64,000 nt of DNA from Ascaphus truei (Eukaryota > Chordata > Amphibia > Anura > Ascaphidae), in NCBI GenBank assembly GCA_036426205.1, contig CM071571.1, positions 111,898,730 through 111,962,729 on the forward strand, given 5' to 3'. The notes beneath the pieces are model-generated. The model made no database searches, was not told the DNA's origin, and worked only from the letters and a program-made list of their open reading frames with translations. Below, one piece after another: positions 22,363-33,439 of the stretch. The position numbers and the translations under genes were made by a program. How positions within the stretch are numbered: position 1 is the stretch's first letter; the number at the start of each line of letters is the position of its first letter.

Positions 22363-24144
22363 ATGTCTTTTAACATTTTTCTTTCTCCTGGCCTCATGGA
22401 GATGTTACTCCCTCTATCCACTACAAACTCCTCCATCCTGGCCCACACCCAACATCACCATACACCCTGGACTACTCAGAAGCCTTGCATTATCTATCAG
22501 GAATGTTGGTGGAGAACTCTAAAAACCAGCACACCAACCACTGCTCACTCTAATGGAAAACACCACAAATTTACAACTTGCAAACTACCCAAATTTCTAC
22601 TCATACTATTACTCTCTCTAGCAGGTGATGTTGAAACTAACCCAGGTCCTCCCATTTCAGCTCTGTCCCATGCCCCTGAGAATTCCACCTTTAAATTCCA
22701 AAAAGGGCTATCTGTCGCCCATATAAACATCCGTAGCCTGCTGCCCAAACTGGATGAACTAAGGGCATGGTGCCTTATGCATAAACCCAAAGCCATCGTT
22801 CTTACAGAAACATGGCTATCCCCTAAAACCCCTGATGCAAATATTGCCATTCAGGGATACTCCATTTTTAAGAGAGATAGGTCAAAGAGAGGAGATGGGG
22901 TGTTATTTTATATTGCAGACACCTTACAATTTACACTGTTAAATTGCCCACCAAGTCCACCCTCTTTTGAAACTCTAGTTGGCAAAATCTGCCTCCCCTT
23001 TTCTAAGCCCATCTTGCTTGCTGGCATCTACCGCCCCCCTAAAGCCCCTCTACAATCCTTGACTGATATCACCCAATTTCTTGGCTCCATTTCCTCTCTG
23101 AATGAGAAGAGTGAGCTGCTAGTTCTAGGGGATTTCAACTTCAATTGGCTTGACCCTAAAAACCACAAAATCCAGATACAACTCAAGTCACTTAACCTAT
23201 CGCAACTCATTTCCCAACCCACACGGATAAACCTGAAGTCGCATAACAATTCCTTGCTAGACTGGATTCTCTTCTCAAACCCCAGCAGAATCCAATCCTC
23301 TGGCATCCTTCCTGATATTTTCAGTGACCATGCAATAGTGTACTGTGTAAGGAAAATTAAACCGCCCCATTCAAGCCCTAAAGTTCTCCTCACTAAAACA
23401 TTCAAAAACTTTAACCCACAACAGTTTCTGGATGACCTTACCAACTGCCCATGGCACAGAATCGATTTAATTCCCGACCCTGATTCTGCGCTCGACTATT
23501 TCCAATCCGAGTTCTTAAAACTCTGCGATACCCATGCTCCACTACGCAAAATAAGGGTACGGGGGGCCCACCTTCCGTGGGTTACACCTGACCTTATAGC
23601 ACTCTACCAGTTCAGGGATGCCTTGTGGAAAAGCTACAAAGTAACTGGCACTACCAAGGATCTCAATCACTACAGATGCATGCGGAACATGTGCATAAGG
23701 CAAACAAGGCATGCAAAAGCACAATATTACTCTGACAATCTCCACCAGAATACATCAAACCCAGCTAACTTCTGGAAGGTTATCAACAATATATTCCAGC
23801 CTCCTAACCATCAACAACCAAGTAATATCACTAAGGGGGATATTACTCTGACAAATCCCACTGACATTGCAAATGCATTCAATGATTACTTTGTGGGGTG
23901 TGCCACTAACTTATTAGCGAAACGCAGCACAAACCCCAAACATGAATCTCATCCTGGGAGTACCCCTATAGTCCCACCCCCTCCCAACACTGCCCACAAT
24001 TTTCAATTTAGCCCAGTATCTGAAGAGGAGATTACACAAGCGCTCCTCAAACTAAAACTAAGCAGCCAATGTGGACCGACTTACTACAATCTAGGTTCCT
24101 ACGACTTGGTGCCCCAGCCATTGCCAAACCAATTGCGTCCATAG
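22363..24144 (+). pseudogene. LINE ORF2 N-terminal part: 2A motif plus AP endonuclease
   Basis: 593 open codons. Residues 76-96 are a hydrophobic run ending SLAGDVETNPGP, a canonical D-V/I-E-x-N-P-G-P 2A ribosome-skipping motif, just before the endonuclease. APE-type endonuclease motifs follow in order: HINIRSLLPKLDEL (N122), LTETWLS (E149), GDGVLFYI, LLAGIYRPP, LVLGDFNFNWLDP (GDFN 256-259) and SDHAIVY (321-323). All catalytic positions look intact. A frameshift near 24075-24090 moves the frame; the RT start (ILSAGHIPKTWKTARVVPIF, NYRPISLL) continues in another frame to 24263. Upstream another frame (22351 on) encodes a signal-peptide-like MNLLCLLTFFFLLASW, so the native N-terminus may be frameshifted as well. 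Confidence 0.85.
22585..22650 (+). other. 2A-like ribosome-skipping peptide
   Basis: GDVETNPGP is encoded at 22624-22650 (residues 88-96) behind a leucine-rich stretch. 2A peptides make the ribosome skip the last Gly-Pro bond, releasing the upstream peptide. Their presence near the N-terminus of some APE-type non-LTR elements is established. Activity of this copy is inferred from the motif. Confidence 0.85.
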
Positions 24145-24263
24145 TCAACTCTATCCTGTCTGCAGGCCATATCCCTAAGACCTGGAAAACTGCCAGAGTT
24201 GTCCCAATCTTCAAAAGTGGGGACAAAAACACTGTCTCAAACTACAGGCCAATCTCACTTCTC
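24069..24263 (+). pseudogene. RT start of the 2A LINE (shifted frame)
   Basis: FLRLGAPAIAKPIASIVNSI, AGHIPKTWKTARVVPIFKSG and NYRPISLL are the conserved RT 0 and 1 motifs. Reading stops where the foreign insertion begins (after CACTTCTC at 24263). It resumes at 26173 as PILSKVMGKC, which shows the original joint. Confidence 0.85.
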
Positions 24264-24333
24264 GAAAACGGTGAAAGGTCACAGCAGTGGCCTAAAAGAA
24301 TCCTATTTGCACTCGCTAAACCAGAAATGCTAG

Positions 24334-25508
24334 GCTAGGAAAAATTAAATCCTTGGAGTTGCCTCCATAGCCATACATAAACAGTATTAAAATCACATTT
24401 ATTTAACATATATACAGTAAACCTTAATTACTAAAACACCACTATGTGGCTCCAGGAGGGCACAGAGAGAAAGGTGTGTCGTCGGTGAGTGCTTATAAAC
24501 TCATCTGGACAATGGGAGACTCTAATTAAATTCAGGGCAGTGTATACATAATGTATAATCCTTAATGAACTCCCTACAACAGTTCACTGTATGTTACCAG
24601 TTCTGCGTATACCCTATATATTATGAATGGGAGTTCATGAGGTTGGAGGGTTGCTGCTGTACAGCTTGTCCCCTATGAGACTATATAGTGCTTGTGTGAT
24701 GTCACCCTAGGTAATATGCAAGTAACAATGTGTATGTACCCCCAAACACTGTCACTCTGTGATCATGTATCAGACATACGGGGTACCATATTAGTGATGG
24801 TATGTTATTGCAAATTGGTGACTTGAGGCGCGCCGTCAGGTCTCAGAGTTACCAGTCAGGGCGTCACTATGAGTAACGTGGCGCCGCCACCACTCTGAAT
24901 AAGTGCGTCTTGATACCTGGAATTAGTGCTAGGAAAAATAATCCTTGGAGTTGCCTCCATAGCCATACATAAACAGTATTAAAATCACATTTATTTAACA
25001 TATATACAGTAAACCTTAATTACTAAAACACCACTATGTGGCTCCAGGAGGGCACAGAGAGAAAGGTGTGTTCGGTGAGTGCTTAAAATCATTGGACAAT
25101 GGGAGACTCTAATTAAATTCAGGGCAGTGTAACATAATGTATAATCCTTAATGAACCTCCTACAACAGTTCACTGTATGTTACCAGTTCTGCGTATACCC
25201 TATATATTATGAATGGGAGTTCATGAGGTTGGAGGGTTGTGCTGTACAGCTTGTCCCTATGAGACTATTAGTGCTTGTGTGATGTCACCCTAGGTAATAT
25301 GCAAGTAACAATGGTATGTACCCCCAAACACTGTCACTCTGTGATCATGTATCAGACATACGGGGTACCATATTAGTGATGGTATGTTATGCAAATTGGT
25401 GACTTGAGGCGCGCCGTCAGGTCTCAGAGTTACCAGTCAGGGCGTCACTATGAGTAACGTGGCGCCGCCACCACTCTGAATAAGTGCGTCTTGATACCTG
25501 GAATTAGT
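24334..25508. repeat. Tandem direct duplication (594-bp unit)
   Basis: GCTAGGAAAAA begins both units (24334 and 24928) and TTGATACCTGGAATTAGT ends both. The copies differ only by small indels, so the duplication is recent. No gene is seen in the unit. Confidence 0.9.
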
Positions 25509-25659
25509 ACAGGCTGTGTAACATATGTATCTCAGTGCACAAGGGTCTCACATATTAACAGCTCATTCTGTCAGTATACAACCTGATGGTCTCCAGAGCT
25601 GTGTGCTCACTTCCCGATCTCTCAGTGCTTCCGGATGACGTAACGGAAGTGCGTCATCA

Positions 25660-25700
25660 CGTACCGACGTACGTTTCACGCTGTGGGTGCTTCGTCAGGG
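25660..25700 (-). ncRNA. Hammerhead-like motif, left arm of palindrome
   Basis: Minus strand: CUGACGA (25698-25692), an A, GC...GC, GU, GAAAC, then GUACGUC. ACGUACGU is self-complementary and ends in GUC. The core heptamer is a perfect CUGANGA, but stem II is short and two extra bases precede GAAA. Confidence 0.5.
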
Positions 25701-25714
25701 TTTGGGAGTCCATA

Positions 25715-25765
25715 CCATACCCTGACGAAGCCCCACGAGCGTGATGAAACGTACGTCGGTTACGT
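25715..25765 (+). ncRNA. Hammerhead-like motif, right arm of palindrome
   Basis: CUGACGA (25722-25728), a weak stem II, GAAA (25746-25749), CGUACGUC with GUC at 25755-25757. Stem I would be three to four pairs (ACC with GGU). It faces the left-arm motif head to head. Confidence 0.5.
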
Positions 25766-25920
25766 GATGACGCACTTCCGGTGACGTCATCCGGAAGCAC
25801 TGAGAGATCGGGAAGTGAGCACACAGCTCTGAGAGACCATCAGGTGGTATAGACAGGAATGAGTGATTAATATGTGAGACCCTTGGTGCACTGAGATACA
25901 TATAGTTACACACGGCTGCA

Positions 25921-26014
25921 NNNNNNNNNNNNNNNNNNNNNNNNNNNNNNNNNNNNNNNNNNNNNNNNNNNNNNNNNNNNNNNNNNNNNNNNNNNNNNNN
26001 NNNNNNNNNNNNNN
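25921..26014. other. Assembly gap (94 N)
   Basis: An undetermined run lies at the edge of the palindrome. The size may be arbitrary. The open frame that crosses it is meaningless. Confidence 1.
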
Positions 26015-26172
26015 GCAAATAGGATTCTTTTAGGCCACTGCTGTGACCTTTCACCGTTTTCTAGTATACACCCCTCCTGTATGCACCCTATCTTTCGAAT
26101 ACCAGCACATGTGTAAAATAGGACACTTTAGGCGAGCGGTAGCCATTTTTCTGTTTTGCAATCTCACTTCTC

Positions 26173-27464
26173 CCAATTCTATCCAAAGTTATGGGAAAAT
26201 GTGTCTACTCCCAATTAAGCGATTTCTACACCAAGACAAATTTCCCTAGCCAATTCCAATCTGGGTTTCATCCCAAACACTCCACCGTAACTACCCTGCT
26301 AAAAGTTTGCAATGAAATCCAGTTTGGAATGGAACGGGGACAACTCACTGGTGCAGTATTCCTAGTTTTTGCAAAGGCTTTTGACACAGTTGATCATGTT
26401 ATTCTGCTTTACAAACTCCAGAGCTCTGGAATAGGGAAACATGCTTTAAACTGGTTTCAGTCCTACCTATCAGGAAGATCCCAACATGTTTCCATCTCAG
26501 GCTCTAACTCCAACCCCCTGGATATCACCTGTGGTGTCCCGCAAGGCTCTGTTCTGGGGCCCCTACTCTTCTCAGTGTTCATTAATGATCTTCCCACAGC
26601 TTGTAAGGAAGCCTCAATACACATGTATGCAGATGACACAATCCTGTATGCACACAGCCATAGCCTCTCTGACCTTCAACACATACTTCAGTTCTTTTTG
26701 AGACTCGAAAACTGGATTTCCCAAAACAACTGTTTTTAAACACTGAAAGACTGTAACAATGGTTATTGGACCAAGACTAATTTGTAAGCTTCCAGCTGAG
26801 CTCCTTATAAACCAACGCTAACACCAACCCTAACACCTGTCACTAGTTTTAAATACCTGGGCTTGGGTTTGACTCCCACTTAACATTCGGGATGCACTTG
26901 ATACTCTGACAACCAAGACTATGCCAAACTAGGGGTACTTTACAGAACAAATCCTCCCTAAGTCTCCTGTTCAGAAAGCGTATTGCACAGCGAGTGCTAT
27001 GCCAATTATTGACTATGGAGACATCAGTATATGGCTCGTCCTCAAACCCACCTTAGCAACTTGAACACCCTCTACAATTCAATTTTTTTGTTCTCCAATG
27101 CAACTACAACACACATCACTGCGAAATGCTCAAAGAACTAGATTGGTCATCACTAGAGTCTAGGCGCAAAGTTCACCTTTCCTGTCTCACCCTCAAATAC
27201 TTTCTGGGCAAGCTACCCAGCTACCTGTACAAGCTCCTCACCCCTACCACATGCAGCACCTATCACCTGAGATCAGACTCCAAAAGACTATTCATGGTCC
27301 CAAGACTCAACAAAGTATCCGGACGTTCCTCCTTCTCCTTCCGTGCACCCCAAAACTGGAACAACCTACCAGAGACTCTCATATCCACCACCAGCTTAAG
27401 TTCTTTCAAATCTAAGGCTGTCTCACACTTTAATCTGGTCTGTAACTGTTTCATACGCTCATAA
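26173..27464 (+). pseudogene. 2A LINE reverse transcriptase, second part
   Basis: The RT resumes with FPSQFQSGFHPKHSTVTTLL, FAKAFDTVDHVILLYKLQS, GVPQGSVLGPLLFSVFINDL and an intact HMYADDTILYAHSHS (near 26625-26660). The frame is lost near 26735 and again at about 26850-27110. The C-terminal part reopens at 27126-27464 and ends like the minus copy (SFKSKAVSHFNLVCNCFIRS). The damage between 26.74 and 27.12 kb consists of single-base deletions. Confidence 0.85.
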
Positions 27465-27699
27465 TATATATTTTCTTTAACTGTGCACGCAATGTTTTGT
27501 ATATAATGTATACCTTGTTCATTTACGTAACTGTACTTGTAACCATGTATTATTTGTTTTACTCTGTGCCCAGGACATACTTGAAAACGAGAGGTAACTC
27601 TCAATGTATTACTTCCTGGTAAAATATTTTATAAATAAATAAATAAATAATAACTGTTTCGAATGGGTCAAGGAAACAAACATATATTTTATATAAGCA

Positions 27700-29055
27700 A
27701 AATGAGAATGGAGGTGAAAAATACACCATTTAACACTCTAGAAGCAAGCTAGAAACAAAATTGCATCTACAGATAAGATTTAGACATTTCGTGAAAACTC
27801 TTCTCATACAGTACCTACAGAACACCAAGAATGTCATTAGGAGCCTAGATGGAGTCTCCATTGACAATCGGACATTCTTGGTGGGCCTCGATGTGGAGGT
27901 TCTCTACACCAGCATTCCACACATAGCTGCTATGAGGGCAGCGTCGCATTCCTTAAATATGAAGGGAACACATTGGAATACACAGTGCTTTTGTTATAAA
28001 ATGACAATGTTGTATTGTTACAAAACTACTCTTCAATAACCATATCCACCACTAGTTCCAAGGTACTGCAATAGGCACCACATGTGCACCCACCTATGTG
28101 AACTTGTACCTTGGATGGTCGAAAGAGATTGTAGTCTTTTAGTGACACGATGGCTGAATATACCCAGTACATAAAACTTTGGTGTCGTTACATAGATGAT
28201 ATTCTCATCCTGTGGCGAGCACTCAAAACTGTTCTCCTGTAGTTTGCTCTCCTAAAGACCAATGACTTATCTTAAACTGACCAGTGAAATCAAAACAGAC
28301 TCATTAAACTTCCTAGATTGACATCTTGATCTTTATAGATGGTCAAATCTGGTGACTACAAATAGTCTCCTAAGAGCCGATGCCCTAGTACAAAATATAC
28401 CAGATGGACAGTTTTTACAGATTATAAGGAATTGTTCCCTGATAGTGGGTTTACAAAGCAGGCCTCTGCAGTGACGGCTCATTCTTTTAGAAAGAGGCTA
28501 TAGTAAAACTTGCCTCAAAAAGGCCTTCAATAATTCCAAATCTACTAAACATAGCGATTTCTTAGCCCCCAAAGAAACTCTGTATGGTGCACCTAAAATG
28601 ATTAAATTTGTTGAAACATACAACAATAAATGGAGCTAATATAACTCCACTCTCATAAAACACTAGCATCTTATCCTCGAGGATGACGATTTAAGACCGG
28701 TCCTGAATTGAATGGAAACTTTGGTGAGCAGGAGAGCCTGCAATCTAAAATATCACCTCATTTACAGCCATCTCTCTAATCTCACAAATGAGACCTGGCT
28801 CCTGAAAGAACTCTGCATTTTTTTGAGGTGTGGCAAATGCAGAGCTTGCTCTTCCAAACTACTTTTAAAAACAATTTGTAACAATGTGTCACTTTATAAA
28901 TTGTCAGACCACGAGCATCAGCTACATGGCCATATGTGCCTGCAGCATGAAGTATGTGGGCAAAAACTTCCACCAACTTAGACATCGGATTTTAGAACAC
29001 ATAGAGTCAGTGAGAAACCAAATTGAGACCACCTTAACCTGACATATGAACGATG
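27700..29055 (+). pseudogene. Penelope-like element: RT and GIY-YIG endonuclease remnant
   Basis: RT phrases appear in order: SLDGVSIDNRTFLVGLDVEV with LYTSIPH (27875-27922), WCRYIDDILILW (28190-28225, the YIDD active site), and a stretch reading LTSEI..DSLNFLDLHL near 28290. Then come a Cys-rich LRCGKCRACSS (about 28830) and a GIY-YIG part in a shifted frame: CACSMKYVGKN ... LRHRILEHIESVRNQ (about 28935-29035). This RT-then-GIY-YIG order is diagnostic of Penelope-like elements. Several stops and frameshifts inactivate it. PLEs are the only known animal retroelements with this endonuclease type. Confidence 0.85.
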
Positions 29056-29089
29056 GGGATCTTAAAAGTCTCAAGTTCTGTGGTATTTG

Positions 29090-29390
29090 GATCATTTCCT
29101 TCCTATATTTCCTACCACATGCACATATTTAGGGGAATGTATTTAGGCAGTTATCTCACATCCAAACTTAGTTCTCACATTGCCTCTCAGTACTACCTTG
29201 TACTACTAGTTAAAGCTCTATGTTCATTTATGATTTTCCTGAACCCACCACAAACTCCACTGATAGATATGGAGTACATACAATTGGGGCTTTCTGTCCT
29301 ACTCCTTCTGTGGGGAGATCTCTCTGGCTGGTATTTTTTTCTGTTTATTTTGTAATCTGACACAATTATTTTCATATTTAGGATACCTTT
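29090..29390 (+). repeat. PLE-associated 3' repeat (plus copy)
   Basis: This inverted partner of 17.8-18.28 kb directly follows the GIY-YIG remnant. It may be the PLE 3' UTR. Confidence 0.6.
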
Positions 29391-29639
29391 TTGTCGATCC
29401 CAAGCTATTTTAAGTACTTTGCTGTAACAGCCCTACAACTTCTTTAAGGCTATTACATACATCTTCTATTGTTTTTTATTATGTACACTATTTGCTCACA
29501 TTTCACCTGAGCCGCCGAACCATCTATATTTAAACACAACGTCCTGATCTTTCTTTTGTATGCTTATTATTTAGTATATTATGTGATGTATAACCCACAC
29601 ATTATATAGTTATGGCAGGTAGAAAAGGGATCCATGTTA

Positions 29640-29815
29640 TAATGGACAAGAAGCAGAGAGGGACACTGAGTGCTCGGTTGCATGTCATTTCCTAGAATCT
29701 CTGGCTGCAGTGGAAGCACTGTATGCTAAGAAATAATGGTGAAAAGCAGGGTTGCAGAACCTGTCTGAGACATGTGAATGTGCTCACAAGTGATATTTTT
29801 ATTTGCCGTGATGTA
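29640..29815 (+). repeat. Partial copy of the ribozyme-bearing monomer
   Basis: GCATGTCATTTCCTAGAATC, GGCTGCAGTGGAAGCACTGT and GCAGGGTTGCAGA match the 404-bp monomer of 20.3-21.5 kb. The hammerhead part is absent. It lies just after the PLE 3' repeat. Confidence 0.75.
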
Positions 29816-31290
29816 TATTGCAATTGATAATGACCATACTATATCCAATAAAAATGTTTCTCCAGTATTTACAAAGAAGCTAAATATGCAGTACCATTAA
29901 CAGGGATTTCATGCTTGCTTGGACTCAAATGAGGGTATGCAAACTCGACGTTACCTCTAATAACTCTTCTGCGGCAATACAGTATGTTGCTTTCGAACTA
30001 TGGTAATACTGTAGATCCACTTTCCTAGCCACACTTTATTTCATTGACCATACATTGTTTGTTAATAATCGGGGAATTGCACTCTTAGTGACCTGACGCA
30101 TTCTCTTATACAGTAAAATAGAAGAAAAGTGTAAATAAACTTTAGAGAGATAAAAACAAAATGATCATATCATTTCTGATATACTTAGGAATGTGACCGA
30201 AATAGAATCATGCTAATAAACATTTATGTGTGAATGTCCTGGGAAAGCCTGAAATTATATTTTGAACAGGCCAAGCAAAACAAGACAATTATTTAACCAT
30301 CATCATGGTATTGTAATGATTAAAGCTTAACTTAATAGAAAATATTAAGGACATATTAAAATGTCTGTCATTCCTTACATTATCTTACCATTTTAATATG
30401 TTGCTATGGTTTTCCCACCAACTGCTATCTATTAGATAGGACCGCTATATGCAAATATTTTTTTTCCATCTGTTGAACCAGAATGTTTTGCATTGCTAAA
30501 TACTGTACTCGCTCCTTATACGTTTTAATGAACTGTTTATTGACATTCAGTGCTTAACAAACAACAATAAGTAAAACACACACTTGCAAATGTTTGCTGA
30601 GCCCCACACAGTAATAGCTTAAAAAGATTTTCAGTGCCCACATGTGTGATAAATATTATTATAACGTTCATGCTCATAAAAATGAGTTCCGCTACTACAT
30701 AGATTTTAGTTATTCAACATGGGTGTGCTGCTGTGTTACTTAGTGCCACCAGAAAAGAATGAAAAGGGAAGACATATGTTTGCTTGTTACTCGATCTTTA
30801 CTAGGTAAGAAATTGTCATATAATATTATCCTAAGGTGCATAATTACAGGATCAGGAAACTGCTCAGAGGATCTCAGTGCTTTGCAATTTAAAGCAGCTT
30901 TATTGCATTATTTATGCTGCTGCATGTGACCCAAGATTTATTCTGTTAATCTCTTGCTGCATACATCTCGGCAATCAGCAACATTATATTCTATTTGAAA
31001 GACTCTAAAACCACATAGGTACATGACACATTCTTTACCATTTTTAGGTTACTTTAATATTTGAAGACACATGCTACTATGAATATGTTGCTGGTCCCTC
31101 GAGCAGCAAAGGTGTTGGGACATAGTTAAAAGCTTTAGACCTAAAAGCTGAATGCCCAGAAAAAGCCAACATGTCTAGGAATATACAAACTGCTTTTTAT
31201 TAGGACAAAATGTACTGATTTTGTACTGATTTTTTTTAATGAAGGCCTAATGTCCAATTGAGAAAATATTGCTACAGTAGTTGCAATTTT
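29816..31290. other. No feature recognised
   Basis: AT-rich sequence without recognisable genes or element ends. Confidence 0.4.
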
Positions 31291-31294
31291 TTAG

Positions 31295-31980
31295 TGATCT
31301 GAGACGTGAATGTGCTCACAAGTGATATTTTTATTTGGTGCACACTGTAAGGGGGAGGGTTTTGTCACTTTTTTACCCACCATAACTTATATCATGTGTG
31401 GTTGAAATCTATCCCAACTTCACATTGCAAAGCCAGTATAATCAGCCTCACACAGTCAAAACAGTCTCTGTGGGTAGGTTTACTGGCTATGCACTTCTTT
31501 AACCCAGGCTGTGCTGAAAAGCATTGTAATATGGCAGGCATAAACTTCTAGGAGTCCATGTTAAAATGGATATGAAGTAAAAAAAAAAGTGATTGTGGCA
31601 CGAACAAGATACGGCCATCTATGGGGCCGGCCTCAGTCAGTGCGTACGCGCACATGTTCAAGCGCGAGTGGCGCTACTACATTTTGAAAAGTCAAAAAAT
31701 TTGACTTTTAGTGCGGTAGCTGAGCCACGTCATGGCAGCTGTTCAGCCAATGAGGCTGCACCAGACGTGTGATGTCATTATCCACGCCACCACCTAGCCT
31801 CCCCGTCGCGAGTGATCTGAAGTCCACAGATCCTTCGGCTGAAGGCCACGAGCGCCACCTGGTGCTCCATTGCTCGCGTGTACTCACTGGGCCCGTAACC
31901 TAGAGGTAATGGGGAAATGCAGGGTTGCAGACCTTTCTGAGATTATTTTTTTATCTGCTGTACAGTGATTTGCACTTTTC
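31295..31980 (+). repeat. Divergent ribozyme-type monomer, core deleted, with insertion
   Basis: TTTTGTCACTTTTTTACCCA and CACCATAACTTA match the monomer. At 31450-31485 the sequence goes from AATCAGCCTCACA straight to CAGTCAAAACAGTCTCTGTG, so CUGAUGA and stem II are lost while the stem III/stem I 3' strand remains. The monomer resumes at about 31905 (TAATGGGGAAATGCAGGGTT). Between, 31600-31900 is a GC-rich insertion of unknown class. Confidence 0.7.
31600..31905. repeat. GC-rich insertion of unknown class
   Basis: The segment is rich in GCGCGAG/CTCGCG words and has an internal AAAAGTCAAAAAATTTGACTTTT-type inverted repeat around 31678-31700. It interrupts the ribozyme-type monomer. No terminal repeats could be assigned. 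Confidence 0.45.
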
Positions 31981-32157
31981 ACAGTTCAAGCTTGGATATT
32001 TGTGACAGGTATCCCTTTGAACCAGCAGCACCGGTAATACTGTTTGTATTGTAATACTAATGGTGTGCAGCATATCACTGTTCATTTGTACAGTGATTTG
32101 CCCCAAGTTAAAAATAGTCTTTTTTTTTTTTTTTTTTAAAGAACGGCAAAACTCACT

Positions 32158-32276
32158 GGCCGGGAGTCATGAAGCTGCAATACGGGACATCTTGCATGAT
32201 CTTACAGTGACTTGAATACTAATGCTGACAGGTTGGGTGCAAAGTCTGGCATTGCGGTTCATGACTCCCGGACATG
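32158..32276. mobile_element. Short inverted-repeat element (MITE-like)
   Basis: GGCCGGGAGTCATGAAGCTG at the left mirrors GTTCATGACTCCCGGAC at the right. The element is about 119 bp with no coding. The flanks give no clear target duplication. Confidence 0.6.
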
Positions 32277-33435
32277 ATTTAATCAATCTTTCCAAATTAA
32301 TTACAAATGAAAATACAACAATTATATCATATTATTTGAAATGTATGTGGATGCAAAAACCTTATAAAAAAATTAAATGATTTCAAACATCTTCAATGTG
32401 ATATTGCCTACGAGATGCAAATGGCAGAAGTGACTAAGTTACAGCAAAAAAGTTGCATTAGAGACGTACAGTAATTTATTCCTCTCACAATAATAAATTC
32501 CATGGATTAGTTACCTTAATTAATAAATCTATCACATTTCAAACTAAACCGTCTGATAATTAAGATGGTGCATTTTTCTTAAAGGATTAAATGCCTTTGG
32601 TAGACCAAATATTGGATAGATCTAACAATCAAAAATGAAAATGTTAATGTTCTGATAAACTAATACAAGATTATAATTTGACGGACGTGTAGAAATGAGT
32701 AATCCATAAACAAGATCACATCCAATATTCAAATATTGATGACTCCTACTCAGGTATTGACTACTTTTTAATGTCTGACATGCTATTAATTAACTTACTA
32801 TCAATATTGAAACCTAATCATAGCTGATAGCAAATAATATGGATATACTGTATAACTCCACAATATGCTATGATTCTAGAAATTAGGAAAACCTAATTTC
32901 CAATGTCAAAACTTTCTTAAAAGATAACATGATGGAGGAATGTAATCTAAACACACAGCATGGTATGCGTGTGTAAATTATATTACAGAGAAGTTGAGAT
33001 TTCCAGTTTCACGAAAAAAAAGGTATCAAACTTTTATGCATCAAAAAATAAAGAGATAAAAATGGAGGACTGTAAAGAACATAGCCATTAAACTTTTCAA
33101 GACCTACATATAACTAAAAATAAATACTGTATGACCTTAAAGCAGCAAAACATGTGGCATCTTATGTTTTTTTAAATCAGTTCTGTGGTATTAGATAATG
33201 ATGTGTTTCGTTTTTATTTGTATTGTTCAACTTTTGTTTTTCTGTGTTCAAACATTTTATTCACTTCTCTTTCCTTACAACACATTGTAGATAGTTCACA
33301 TACAATATTTGTACATGTTCCTTTCTTAACCACCTCTTTTCTAGTATTACTATTGCAGTCAACTTTGTAAAATATTTTCTGTGTTTTCAAATATAATATT
33401 CCTCCCAATGTGAAGTTATATATATATTGTTGCAT
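32277..33435. other. No feature recognised
   Basis: AT-rich sequence; small open frames on both strands look random. Confidence 0.4.
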
Positions 33436-33439
33436 AACT

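Larger units (their letters stand above)
25508..25919. repeat. Large imperfect palindrome
   Basis: Arms of about 195 bp (25508-25700 and 25719-25919) are inverted copies. Landmarks are CTCAGTGCTTCCGGATGACG on the left and CGTCATCCGGAAGCACTGAG on the right. The centre is about 25710. The second arm runs straight into the N gap. Confidence 0.9.
24264..26158. mobile_element. Inserted repeat element with 14-bp target duplication
   Basis: CAATCTCACTTCTC stands on both sides (24250-24263 and 26159-26172), a perfect 14-bp duplication inside the LINE RT. The insert has inverted ends: GAAAACGGTGAAAGGTCACA onward at 24264-24310 matches the complement of 26015-26060. The right end extends about 100 bp further out, so the left end is truncated. 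Inside are a tandem duplication (594 bp), a large palindrome with two hammerhead-like cores and an assembly gap. A long duplication plus end truncation fits endonuclease-mediated retroposition; a PLE-derived origin is plausible but not shown. Confidence 0.8.
21976..27652 (+). mobile_element. L2/CR1-group LINE with 2A motif, interrupted
   Basis: The element has a 5' region, an ORF with 2A motif and endonuclease (22363 on), the start of RT (24069-24263), a foreign insertion (24264-26158), the rest of RT (26173-27464) and a 3' end with (TAAA)n tail (27630-27650). The 3' part matches the minus copy at 18961-20019. Without the insertion it is about 3.8 kb. The left boundary is uncertain; 21976 is the start of a repeat shared with 20267. 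Confidence 0.85.

Noticed and set aside
25695..26054. 119-codon frame crossing the gap
   Set aside because: It contains the 94 N and the palindrome; not interpretable.
27761..28039. Possible host gene with LDVEVLYTSIPH
   Set aside because: The phrase is the Penelope RT signature, with YIDD and GIY-YIG remains downstream.
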